From Rhizobium lusitanum (GTDB lineage Bacteria > Pseudomonadota > Alphaproteobacteria > Rhizobiales > Rhizobiaceae), in contig NZ_CP050308.1 of NCBI RefSeq assembly GCF_014189535.1, positions 558,001-622,000 on the forward strand: 64,000 bases of DNA. Reading direction: 5' to 3'. Below, piece after piece: positions 16,681 to 25,433 of this stretch. Each line of letters begins with the position of its first letter. The stretch's first letter is position 1. Made by a program: the position numbers and the translations under genes. The notes beneath the pieces were generated by a model. It searched no databases. It was not told where the DNA came from and saw nothing but the letters and a program-made list of their open reading frames with translations.

Positions 16681-17712
16681 TCAGTCGCGCTCGGCCGACT
16701 TGGCCCAGAGATTGATGTCGGCCTCGCGGGCGTAGACATCGATATCCTTCAGCTCTTCCGCGGTGAATTCGAGATTGTCGAGCGCCTTGACGCAATCGAC
16801 GATCTGCGACGAGCGGCTGGCGCCGATCAGAGCGGAGGTGATACGGCCGCCGCGCAGAACCCATGCGATTGCCATCTGCGCCAGCGTCTGGCCGCGCTTT
16901 TCGGCGATCTCATTGAGCTTCTGGATATTCTCGAGGATCGACGGACGAATGAAGTCGCGCTTCAGGAAGTGGTTCTGAGCGGCGCGGCTGTCGGTGGGGA
17001 TGCCACCGAGATATTTCGTCGTCAGCATGCCCTGGGCAAGCGGCGAGAAGACGATCGAGCCGATGCCCAGATCTTCCAGCGTATCGACCAGACCGTCATC
17101 CTCGACCCAGCGGTTGAGCATGGAATAGCTCGGCTGGTGGATCAGGCAGGGCGTGCCGAGTTCCTTAAGGATAGCGGCGGCTTCGCGCGTGCGCTGCGAG
17201 TTGTAGGAGGAGATGCCGACATAGAGCGCCCTGCCCGAGCGGACGATATGATCGAGCGCCGCGCAGGTCTCTTCGAGAGGCGTATCCGGATCGAAACGAT
17301 GGGAATAAAAGATATCGACATAGTCGAGCCCCATGCGCTTCAGGCTCTGGTCGCAGGATGCGATCAGATATTTGCGGCTGCCCCACTCGCCGTAAGGACC
17401 CGGCCACATGTCGTATCCGGCCTTCGACGAGATGATCAACTCGTCGCGCAGACCGGCGAAGTCGGTGCGCAGGATCTCGCCGAAAGCGGTTTCTGCACTG
17501 CCGGGAGGCGGGCCGTAATTATTGGCGAGGTCGAAATGGGTGATACCGAGATCGAAGGCGGTACGGCACATATCGACCTTGCGGTCATGCGGCGTGTCGC
17601 CACCGAAATTGTGCCAAAGCCCCAGCGAAACCGCCGGCAGCTTCAGGCCGGAACGGCCCGTTCTGTTGTATTTCATTTTTGCATAACGGTCAGATGCCGG
17701 TTGCCAAGACAT
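16681..17712 (-). CDS. Aldo/keto reductase, YghZ/MgrA type
   Basis: 343 residues, like E. coli YghZ (L-glyceraldehyde 3-phosphate reductase), including the N-terminal block LPAVSLGLWHNFGGDTP. The AKR tetrad is present: Asp61 and Tyr66 in DLANNYG, Lys97 in SSKAGY, His138 in FYSHR. The NADPH-binding end RITSALIGASRSSQI is intact. It is the last gene of the ABC-mannosidase operon and probably reduces a sugar or ketose intermediate; the actual substrate cannot be told from sequence. Confidence 0.9.
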   Translation of the reverse strand: MSWQPASDRYAKMKYNRTGRSGLKLPAVSLGLWHNFGGDTPHDRKVDMCRTAFDLGITHFDLANNYGPPPGSAETAFGEILRTDFAGLRDELIISSKAGYDMWPGPYGEWGSRKYLIASCDQSLKRMGLDYVDIFYSHRFDPDTPLEETCAALDHIVRSGRALYVGISSYNSQRTREAAAILKELGTPCLIHQPSYSMLNRWVEDDGLVDTLEDLGIGSIVFSPLAQGMLTTKYLGGIPTDSRAAQNHFLKRDFIRPSILENIQKLNEIAEKRGQTLAQMAIAWVLRGGRITSALIGASRSSQIVDCVKALDNLEFTAEELKDIDVYAREADINLWAKSAERD

Positions 17713-17780
17713 GATGCCAATTCCTTTGAGATAAAAACGCGCGGGTTATCCACCCGCGCGCAAACTAGCTTTTCCTGTGT

Positions 17781-18914
17781 CTACTTCAAGAGCGCCTGAG
17801 CTTCTTCGATGCCAAGTGCTGCTGGCTGCGTGCAGGTCGTGGTCAAATCGATGAAGCGGTTTTCCGCACCCGATTTCAGGATCGAGGTCATGACATCGAC
17901 GCCGTGCAGTGTGCGGTCGAGCGAGCAACGCGCGTCGCGGCCGTCGATCAGTGATGCCGCCATGTCTGCAAGACCGGCCGTGCGGTAGTTGGCGCGCTTG
18001 CCGCTCGGGCTTTCCTGGTTGGCGATACCAAAAGGATGCGCCCAGTCGGCAAGCGGCTTGATATCCTTGTCGCGACCGCTGGCTTCGACCACACCGCCGA
18101 AGAAGTTCGGATCCGGCACGTAGAGCGAGCCTTCGGTGCCGTAGAGCTCCATATTGGCGTGACGGTTCGACCAGACATCCCAGCTCGCCGTCACCGTTAT
18201 CGTGGCGCCGCTGACGAATTCCAGCAGTGCCTGGATCGTCGTCGGCGTCTTCACCGGGATAGTCTCGCCATTGCGCGGCTGGCTGGTGATGGTGCGGGTT
18301 TCCGACGCCATCGAGGTCATCGCGCCGACCCGCTTCACCGGACCGATGAGGTTGATGAGGTTGGCGACATAGTAAGGGCCGAGGTCGAGGATCGGTCCAC
18401 CGCCCGGCAGGAAGAAGAAGTCCGGGTTCGGATGCCACATCTCCATGCCCGGGCTCATGACGTGGCAAGTGCCCGAGGTGATGCGGCCAACACCGCCGTC
18501 ATCGATGAACTTGCGGGCAAGCTGGTGCGCGCCGCCGAGGAAGGTATCGGGAGCGCAGCCGACGGCAAGCCCCTTCTCCTTGGCGATGCGGCGCAGTTCT
18601 TCACCCTGCTCCAGCGTCAGCACCAGAGGCTTTTCGGAATAGACGTGCTTTCCGGCCTCCAGAATGCGCTTGGAGATCGGGAAATGCGCGTCCGGGATCG
18701 TCAGGTTGACGATGACGTCGAGCTCGTCATTGGCGAGCAATTCGTCCACCGTCTGTGCCTTCACCTGATATTCCTCGGCGCGCAGGCGCGCCGCATCCAT
18801 GTTGATATCAGCGCAGGCGAGTACCTTCAGGCCCTTGAAGAGCGGAGAAAGCTTGAAGTAGGTCGTTGAGATATTGCCGCATCCGAGGATGCCGACGCCA
18901 AGTTCCTTAGCCAT
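17781..18914 (-). CDS. Gfo/Idh/MocA-family oxidoreductase
   Basis: 377 residues. The N-terminal Rossmann domain has GILGCGNIS (residues 8-16) and the family signature SEKPL (Glu94-Lys95-Pro96). The C-terminal alpha/beta domain carries GGGPILDLGPYYV, where the active-site aspartate lies. Such enzymes oxidise or epimerise sugars and inositols with NAD(P). It lies 11 bp from the isomerase gene upstream, in one operon with the sugar ABC transporter. Inferred role: oxidation of the imported sugar. Confidence 0.92.
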   Translation of the reverse strand: MAKELGVGILGCGNISTTYFKLSPLFKGLKVLACADINMDAARLRAEEYQVKAQTVDELLANDELDVIVNLTIPDAHFPISKRILEAGKHVYSEKPLVLTLEQGEELRRIAKEKGLAVGCAPDTFLGGAHQLARKFIDDGGVGRITSGTCHVMSPGMEMWHPNPDFFFLPGGGPILDLGPYYVANLINLIGPVKRVGAMTSMASETRTITSQPRNGETIPVKTPTTIQALLEFVSGATITVTASWDVWSNRHANMELYGTEGSLYVPDPNFFGGVVEASGRDKDIKPLADWAHPFGIANQESPSGKRANYRTAGLADMAASLIDGRDARCSLDRTLHGVDVMTSILKSGAENRFIDLTTTCTQPAALGIEEAQALLK

Positions 18915-18925
18915 GGGATAGTGCC

Positions 18926-19687
18926 TCAGTAAGTCTTGAAGGATGCGATGGAGCGGGTGATCAGGCGATCGACATCGCTCGGATTGTCATGCTCGATGAC
19001 GTAGTGCTTGGCTTTGGTGCCGGTGAGTACCTTCAGCAGCTTCTGCCACGGAACGGTGCCATGGCCGAGGTCGGCCCAGCCGTCTTCGTCCTTGTTTTCG
19101 CCGGCAGCAGCAATGTCCTTGACGTGAACCGAGGTGATACGCGAGCCGAGCTTCTCGATCCAGGCGAAGGGGTCGCCACCGCCACGGATGACCCAGGCGA
19201 TATCGGCTTCCCAGGAAATGTCCGGAGCGCCTTCGAAGATCTGCTCGATCGGCAGCGAGCCGTCGGCCTGCTTGATGAATTCGAAGTCGTGGTTATGCCA
19301 ACCGAATTCGAAACCGGCGTCCTTGTAGGGCTTGCTCATCTCCTGCAGGCGCTTGCCGAAAGCGAGCCAGCCGGCCGCGTCTGTCGGGCGTTGATCGGCG
19401 GCCAGATGCGGCGCGTAGATCGAATCCATGCCGAGGGTCTTGGCGATCGTCAGCGACTTCTGCACCTGACCGTCGAGGAAATCGGGGCTGAAATGGCCGC
19501 TCGCCATCACCAGGCCGTTCTTGTCGAGCTCAGCGCGCAGGCTCTTCAGGCCGGCCTCGTCGAGATCGGCATAGATACCACCGAAACCTTCAACTTCCGC
19601 ATAGCCGGCCTTGCCGAGCTTTACGAACACGTCGGAATAGGGCTGGAAGTTGCGGGCGCTATAAATCTGAAATCCAAGTTTCGTCAT
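18926..19687 (-). CDS. Sugar phosphate isomerase/epimerase (xylose isomerase-like TIM barrel)
   Basis: About 253 residues of the AP endonuclease 2 / xylose isomerase-like TIM-barrel family. The metal-site residues lie in WHNHDFEF, ISWEADIAWV, SVHVKDI and VIEHDNPSD (C-terminal Glu). Three starts are possible: TTG 19702, ATG 19693 and ATG 19687. GGAG is best spaced for 19687, giving MTKLGFQIYS. These proteins commonly pair with Gfo/Idh dehydrogenases in sugar or inositol pathways, as here. Confidence 0.9.
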   Translation of the reverse strand: MTKLGFQIYSARNFQPYSDVFVKLGKAGYAEVEGFGGIYADLDEAGLKSLRAELDKNGLVMASGHFSPDFLDGQVQKSLTIAKTLGMDSIYAPHLAADQRPTDAAGWLAFGKRLQEMSKPYKDAGFEFGWHNHDFEFIKQADGSLPIEQIFEGAPDISWEADIAWVIRGGGDPFAWIEKLGSRITSVHVKDIAAAGENKDEDGWADLGHGTVPWQKLLKVLTGTKAKHYVIEHDNPSDVDRLITRSIASFKTY

Positions 19688-19768
19688 CGTCATGCTCTCC
19701 AATGGCCTAACGGCCTTCTGTCATGGGCCAACGGCCCTGAAATACCGCCGGATGGCGGCTGGATATCC

Positions 19769-22231
19769 TCAGTCCACCGATTGGCTGGACTGGAGGTCGT
19801 AAATGCGGAAGTCCGGAACCACACCGACAAGCGGCTGTGTCGGCGTAAAGACGATACGGCGGCTTTCGCCGGCGGCAAGATCGAAGGCGTTGTCGGAATA
19901 GCGCCCCTCAGTCTCGCTTTCGATCATCACGAACAGCGCCAATCCCTTCGCGGTGACGGTGAGTTCGACCGTGCCGTTCTCTTCAGTCTCCTCCCTCAGG
20001 ACCACCAGGCCCGCCGGTTGAAGCTCCAGCGCCTTGTAGGTGCCGTGGACATAATGCCCCTCGCCGCCCATGCCGTTCGATGCGGTGAAGTGCCACGCCA
20101 GCAGGCAATCGGCCGGTACCTGCGAGGCATCGATGGACAATGAGGTAACGGCCGCATCCGGCGTGCAGACCGCATGCGCTGTCGTCAGCGGCACGCGCAC
20201 GCCATCGAGCTTGAGCAGCGACACCGCGATATCGACGGTGACATCGACGTTGGTGTCGTTGACCAGTGACAAGCGGATGGTCTTGTTGTCCTCGGACGGG
20301 ATAGCCGCGACAGAGACCGGCTGGAAGAAGCGGCGCACCAGATAGTGCATTACCTTCCAGCGCCCGCCGTAATCGAGGCTCGACCATGAGGCCACCGGCC
20401 ATGTGTCGTTGAGCTGCCAGTAGATCGTGCCCATGCAATGCGGCTTCAGCGAGCGCCAATATTCAACTGCCGTCTTGATGGCGAGGCCCTGCTGCACCTG
20501 GCTCAGATAGACGAAGTTCGGAAAATCCTTCGGGAAACGGAAATAGCGGAACATCGTGCCGGCAATGCGCTCGTTGCCGCCGGCGTTCTTCTGATGCAGC
20601 TCCATCACCGGAGAAGCGATATTCATGTCCTTGGCGTCCGCATAAGTCTTGATGACCGGCAACGACGTATAGGACTGGAAACCGAATTCCGAGCAGAAGC
20701 GCGGACGCACGGAACGATAATTGTCGAAAGACTTGTTCTCGTGCCAGACCGACCAGTAATGCATGTCGCCGGAGCCGTCGGCATGCCAGGCATCGCCGAA
20801 GTTGAGATAGCCGGACGCCGGGCTCGACGGCCACCAGATCGCGTCCGGTGCTGCCTTCTTCATCGCCTGTTCGATCGTCCGGTTCAGACGATCGTAGGAG
20901 ACAAGATAGCGGTCGCGGTCGTTGCGGGATTCCTCGAACCAGGTGAGCGCGCCGACCAACTCATTGTCGCCACACCAGAGTGCGATCGACGGATGCGTTG
21001 CCAGCCGCCGAACCTGATAGCTGACTTCGTCCGCGACATTCTCGAGGAAGTCGCCGGTCGAGGGATAGAGATTGCAGGCGAACATGAAGTCCTGCCAGAC
21101 CATCAGGCCGAGCCGGTCGCAGATGTCGTAGAACCAGTCATGCTCGTAAAAGCCGCCGCCCCAGACGCGGATGATGTTCATGTTGGCGGCTGCTGCCGAC
21201 TGCAACAGGTCTTCGGTCAAGGCCGGGCTGGAACGGGAGAACAGAGCGTCCGCCGGGATCCAGTTGGCACCGCGCGCGAAGATCTCGCGACCATTGACCT
21301 TGAGCGCGAAACGGCTGCCCGCCTCGTCCTCGTCGGTGATAAGTTCGACGGTACGCAGGCCGATCTGCCGCGTCACAGTTTCCGAATGGGTCTCGACGGA
21401 GAGCGCATAGAGCGCCTGCTCACCACTGCCGGCCGGCCACCAGAGCTTCGGCTTGTCTACATGAAAGACATGGGTGATCGAAGTCTCGCCGGCATTGACG
21501 CCGATGTCGAGCCGCAGCCGCTCGTCATCGAGCGAGAAATAGACCTGGGCAACGCCGGTGCCCTTGGCAAACAACGCTGCGGTCACCTTGATATCGACCG
21601 AGCCATCCGCATTGTGAAACTGCTGCGTGACGACATTCTCGATGCGGGCAATCTCGAGCTTCTTAAGCGCGATGGTGCCGTAGAGGCCCAACGGCGCGAC
21701 GGCGATATTCCAGTCCCAGCCGAAATGGCATTGCGGCTTGCGCAGCATGTTGCCATTCGGAATCGGCGAATTGGCCGTGCTGTAAGGGATATAGAACGGC
21801 TGCTTCGCCTGCAGTTCCGCGCCCGCCTTAACGCTGGAATGCAGCACGATGCGGATCGTGTTCTCGCCGGCTTTCAGCGCCTTGGAAACGTCGGGTCGGT
21901 AACGCTGGAAGCTGTTGTTGCCCTCAAGCACGAGCGCGTCATTGACATAGACGCTCGCCACCGTGTCGAGATAGTCGATATCCAGATACCAGTCACCGCT
22001 GGCATCATCGACATTGAAGCTGCGCGTGATCTGCCAGTCCTGATTAGCGACCCACTGCACCACCTCTTCATTCCGGCCGAAATAGGGATCAGGAATGAGG
22101 TTGGCAACATGAAGCGCGGTATGGACGTCGCCGGGAACCGGCATCGAGAGGGAATGATCGCTGTCGGGCGACGTCAACCGCCACAAACCAGCCAAATCGA
22201 CATTAAAATCATCATTGAATGCGGACGACAT
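19769..22231 (-). CDS. Beta-mannosidase, glycoside hydrolase family 2
   Basis: 820 residues with the GH2 order: sugar-binding domain, immunoglobulin-like domain, TIM barrel and C-terminal beta domains. Glu424 in WCGDNELV (acid/base) and Glu515 in FCSEFGFQS (nucleophile) match the positions known in bacterial beta-mannosidases. GWDWNIAVAPLGLYG and WWPAGSGEQALY support mannosidase rather than galactosidase. No signal peptide, so it cleaves imported beta-mannosides in the cytoplasm. It follows the ABC ATPase gene by 54 bp and gives the best clue to the transporter's substrate. Confidence 0.92.
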   Translation of the reverse strand: MSSAFNDDFNVDLAGLWRLTSPDSDHSLSMPVPGDVHTALHVANLIPDPYFGRNEEVVQWVANQDWQITRSFNVDDASGDWYLDIDYLDTVASVYVNDALVLEGNNSFQRYRPDVSKALKAGENTIRIVLHSSVKAGAELQAKQPFYIPYSTANSPIPNGNMLRKPQCHFGWDWNIAVAPLGLYGTIALKKLEIARIENVVTQQFHNADGSVDIKVTAALFAKGTGVAQVYFSLDDERLRLDIGVNAGETSITHVFHVDKPKLWWPAGSGEQALYALSVETHSETVTRQIGLRTVELITDEDEAGSRFALKVNGREIFARGANWIPADALFSRSSPALTEDLLQSAAAANMNIIRVWGGGFYEHDWFYDICDRLGLMVWQDFMFACNLYPSTGDFLENVADEVSYQVRRLATHPSIALWCGDNELVGALTWFEESRNDRDRYLVSYDRLNRTIEQAMKKAAPDAIWWPSSPASGYLNFGDAWHADGSGDMHYWSVWHENKSFDNYRSVRPRFCSEFGFQSYTSLPVIKTYADAKDMNIASPVMELHQKNAGGNERIAGTMFRYFRFPKDFPNFVYLSQVQQGLAIKTAVEYWRSLKPHCMGTIYWQLNDTWPVASWSSLDYGGRWKVMHYLVRRFFQPVSVAAIPSEDNKTIRLSLVNDTNVDVTVDIAVSLLKLDGVRVPLTTAHAVCTPDAAVTSLSIDASQVPADCLLAWHFTASNGMGGEGHYVHGTYKALELQPAGLVVLREETEENGTVELTVTAKGLALFVMIESETEGRYSDNAFDLAAGESRRIVFTPTQPLVGVVPDFRIYDLQSSQSVD

Positions 22232-22285
22232 CGGGTCTCCTCGGACCGCTATGGGCGGAGGCGGAAAAGCCGCCCCCGTTTATGA

Positions 22286-23377
22286 CTAGATTCTGAGTTC
22301 TGTTTGCGCGTCGAAGAGCGAGGCGACGGTCATGTCGAAGACGAGCTTGACTGGCGATCCCGGGCTGAAGCGCCGCGAGCCATTGATGCGCACCGACATG
22401 GTGTGACCGGCATGGTTGAGCCAGAGCAGGTTATCCGCGCCCATCGGCTCCTCGATATCAACGGTGGCGTTGTGGGTTTCCGTGCCGGGACCCAGATCCT
22501 CGTTGACCTTGACGTGCTCCGGTCGGACCCCGAGAACGACCTTGCGGCCTGCTTCCATCGCCTCGCCGGCCTTATACCCTTCGAGCGAGAAGATCACATC
22601 GTTGGTTGCAAAGGCGACCTTGCCTTCACGATTGACCAATTCGCCTTTCAGGAAATTCATAGACGGCGAACCGATAAAGCCGGCGACGAACAGGTTGCGC
22701 GGCTCATTGTAGATCGTTGTGGGATCGTCGAGCTGCATGATGATGCCATTCTTCATGATGGCGATGCGGTCGGCGAGCGTCAGAGCCTCGATCTGGTCGT
22801 GGGTAACGTAGATCATGGTGTTCTTCAGCGATTGATGCAGCCGCTTGATCTCGACGCGCAGCTCCGAGCGCAGCTTGGCATCAAGATTCGACAACGGCTC
22901 GTCGAAGAGGAACACATCGACATCACGCACCAGGGCGCGGCCGATCGCCACGCGCTGACGCTGGCCGCCGGAAAGCTCCGCCGGCTTGCGCTTGAGCAGA
23001 GGCTGGATCTGCAGAATTTCGGCGGCGCGGGCGATACGCTTGTCGATCTCCGCCTGCGGCACCTTGGCGACCTGCAATCCGAAGGAAAGGTTCTTTTCGA
23101 CCGTCATCTGCGGATAGAGCGCGTAGGACTGGAACACCATGCCGATGCCACGGTCCTTCGGCTCTTCCCAGGTGACGTTCTTGCCCTTGATGAAGATCTG
23201 CCCTTCGGTGATGTCGAGCAAGCCCGCAATGCAGTTGAGAAGCGTGGACTTGCCGCAGCCGGACGAACCGAGCAAAACAAGGAATTCGCCGTCGTCGATC
23301 TCAAGATTGAGGTTCTTCAGAACGGTGACCGCGCCGAAATCGAGCGACAGGTCTTTGATGGAAACACTGCTGTTCAT
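22286..23377 (-). CDS. Sugar ABC transporter ATP-binding protein (UgpC/MsmK type)
   Basis: 363 residues of the CUT1 class: Walker A GSSGCGKS (37-44), Q-loop VFQSYALYP, signature LSGGQ (135-139), Walker B VFLFDEP (Asp159, Glu160), H-loop THDQ. A C-terminal TOBE-type regulatory domain (about 240-363, VLGVRPEHV) follows. It energises the two permeases encoded just upstream; its start is 3 bp from the stop of the second permease. Confidence 0.95.
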   Translation of the reverse strand: MNSSVSIKDLSLDFGAVTVLKNLNLEIDDGEFLVLLGSSGCGKSTLLNCIAGLLDITEGQIFIKGKNVTWEEPKDRGIGMVFQSYALYPQMTVEKNLSFGLQVAKVPQAEIDKRIARAAEILQIQPLLKRKPAELSGGQRQRVAIGRALVRDVDVFLFDEPLSNLDAKLRSELRVEIKRLHQSLKNTMIYVTHDQIEALTLADRIAIMKNGIIMQLDDPTTIYNEPRNLFVAGFIGSPSMNFLKGELVNREGKVAFATNDVIFSLEGYKAGEAMEAGRKVVLGVRPEHVKVNEDLGPGTETHNATVDIEEPMGADNLLWLNHAGHTMSVRINGSRRFSPGSPVKLVFDMTVASLFDAQTELRI

Positions 23378-23380
23378 GAA

Positions 23381-24322
23381 TCAACCCTTCACTGCGCCGG
23401 CGGCGATGCCGCGGACGAAAAGCCGTCCGGAGACGAAATAAACGACCAGCGGAACAAGACCCGTCAGGATCGTTGCCGCCATGTTGACGTTGTATTCCTT
23501 CACGCCCTGGACAGAATTGACGATATTGTTGAGCTGCACGGTCATCGGATAATATTCCGGCCTGGTGAAGACGACGCCGAACAGGAAGTCGTTCCAGATA
23601 CCCGTGATCTGCAGGATCATGGCGACGACGAAGATCGGCAACGACATGGGCAGCATGATGCGCAGGAAAATCTGCCAGAAGCCCGCGCCATCGATGCGCG
23701 CAGCCTTGAAAAGCTCCACCGGCAACGACGCGAAGTAATTGCGGAATAGAAGCGTCAGGATCGGCATGCCGAAAATGCTGTGGACCAGGATAAGTCCGCT
23801 CAGCGTGCCATAGATACCGATTTCGCGCAGCACGATGACGATCGGATAGATCATCACCTGATAAGGGATGAACGCGCCGACGACGAGGATCGAGAAGAAT
23901 AGATCCGCTCCCTTGAACCGCCAGTTGGCAAGCGCGTAGCCATTGACCGAGGCAATCGCGATCGAGAGGATCGTGGACGGCACGGTGATGCGCACCGAAT
24001 TCCAGAAACCGCGGGAAAGACCGTCGCAATTGAGACCGGTGCAAGCCGTTGCCCAGGCTTTCACCCATGGCTCAAACGTGATCTCGAGCGGCGGCGAGAA
24101 GATGTTGCCCATGCGGATTTCCGGCATCCCCTTCAGCGAGGTGACGATCATCACATAGAGCGGCAGCAGGTAGTAGACGGCAGCAACGAAAAGCGTGCCA
24201 TAAAGCATGATGTTGCGGCCGGAAAGCGCCGGACGCGGCTTGCGACCGTTCGGCCCAGAGAAGGTCTTGCCGCTCGCGGCCTCACTGCTATTCGCATTCT
24301 TGAGTGTAACAGGATCAGCCAC
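23381..24322 (-). CDS. Carbohydrate ABC transporter permease (MalG type)
   Basis: 313 residues with a charged cytoplasmic N-terminus (about 35 aa) and six predicted membrane helices. The EAA loop that docks on the ATPase is ELFKAARIDGAGFWQIFLRI. Its start overlaps the end of the preceding permease gene by 8 bp, so the two are made together. Confidence 0.95.
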   Translation of the reverse strand: MADPVTLKNANSSEAASGKTFSGPNGRKPRPALSGRNIMLYGTLFVAAVYYLLPLYVMIVTSLKGMPEIRMGNIFSPPLEITFEPWVKAWATACTGLNCDGLSRGFWNSVRITVPSTILSIAIASVNGYALANWRFKGADLFFSILVVGAFIPYQVMIYPIVIVLREIGIYGTLSGLILVHSIFGMPILTLLFRNYFASLPVELFKAARIDGAGFWQIFLRIMLPMSLPIFVVAMILQITGIWNDFLFGVVFTRPEYYPMTVQLNNIVNSVQGVKEYNVNMAATILTGLVPLVVYFVSGRLFVRGIAAGAVKG

Positions 24323-25220
24323 GCTTGCGCCCTCCGCCGAATTCCAAATAGGCCCAGGGGATAATGATGATGGCGACGGTCACCAGCATCATGGTGGAGG
24401 CTGCGAAACCCTGACCGAGGTTCTGCGCCTGGAACATGTAGTCGTAGACATATTTTGCCGGGACTTCCGACGAGATTCCGGGGCCGCCGCTCGTTTGCGC
24501 GACGACGAGGTCGTAGACCTTGACGATACCGCTGGCGATGATGACGAGCGTTGTGATGAAGACCGGACGCATCATCGGAATAATGATGAACAGATAGGTC
24601 CTCCACATCGGGATCCCGTCCACGCGGGAGGCTTTCCAGATGTCCTCATCGATGCCGCGCAGGCCGGCGAGCATCAGGCACATCACAAGACCCGTTCCCT
24701 GCCAGAGCGCGGCGATCAGCACGCCGTAGATGACAATGCTCGGCGTATAGAGCGGATCGAAGGTGAAATTTGTCCAACCAAACGAACGCACCACGGACTG
24801 GATGCCGAATTCGGGATTGAGCAGCCACTGCCAGACGAGGCCGGTGACAATGAAAGAAAGGGCAAAAGGATAGAGAAAAATCGTGCGGAAGGTGTTTTCA
24901 AACCGGATCTTCTGGTCCATCAGCGCAGCCAGCACGAAGCCGATAACGAGACTGAAGATCATGGAAAGGATGCCGTAAACCGCAAGATTTTCGATGGACA
25001 TGATCCATCTCGGCGCCGCCCACAAGCGGTGGTACTGGTCCAGTCCGACAAAGCTGAGACGAGGCAGCAGCTTTGAATTGGTGAAGGAATAAACCACCGT
25101 CCAGACTGAACCGCCAAGGAAGATGACGACAGCCGTCAGGATCATTGGAATGGATGCAATCTTCGAGTTCAGATTGCGCAGATATTGATTTGGCCGGCCG
25201 GCTTTCGCTTGACCCGTCAT
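24315..25220 (-). CDS. Carbohydrate ABC transporter permease (MalF type)
   Basis: 301 residues from ATG 25220, chosen because GAGGAG lies at good distance and the seven residues possible upstream are not needed. Six membrane helices, EAA loop DEDIWKASRVDGIPMWRTYL. Partner of the MalG-type permease downstream; separated from the binding-protein gene by a 213-bp gap with a strong hairpin. Confidence 0.94.
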   Translation of the reverse strand: MTGQAKAGRPNQYLRNLNSKIASIPMILTAVVIFLGGSVWTVVYSFTNSKLLPRLSFVGLDQYHRLWAAPRWIMSIENLAVYGILSMIFSLVIGFVLAALMDQKIRFENTFRTIFLYPFALSFIVTGLVWQWLLNPEFGIQSVVRSFGWTNFTFDPLYTPSIVIYGVLIAALWQGTGLVMCLMLAGLRGIDEDIWKASRVDGIPMWRTYLFIIIPMMRPVFITTLVIIASGIVKVYDLVVAQTSGGPGISSEVPAKYVYDYMFQAQNLGQGFAASTMMLVTVAIIIIPWAYLEFGGGRKRG

Positions 25221-25381
25221 TTTAGCTCCTCTGCGTCGCAACTACTTCGATGATCAGAAACTGGGTCAGTGACCGCGGTTCCTGCGCTTCCCCCTCATCC
25301 ACGGTGACCGTCCTATAACTTCGGGTCCGCCGCCCATCAGGGGCGCTGTTGCAAACCGGGGTCACATGATGTGTCCCGACC

Positions 25382-25414
25382 GTGATACCGGCCTCACCGC
25401 GAGGCCGGCATCAC
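25382..25414 (-). other. Intercistronic hairpin after the binding-protein gene
   Basis: GTGAT plus CCGGCCTC pair with GAGGCCGG plus ATCAC around a five-base loop with a single A/C mismatch. It lies 19 bp after the binding-protein stop. There is no T-run, so it is probably a 3' stabiliser or partial terminator that keeps binding-protein mRNA above permease mRNA. Confidence 0.65.
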
Positions 25415-25433
25415 AACAGCGAGAAGATAGAGA

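Noticed and set aside
15063..16715. 550-codon plus-strand frame opposite the GH43 gene
   Set aside because: Shadow frame; the minus strand encodes all GH43 catalytic motifs.
20438..22285. 615-codon plus-strand frame opposite the beta-mannosidase
   Set aside because: Antisense shadow with skewed composition and no domain.
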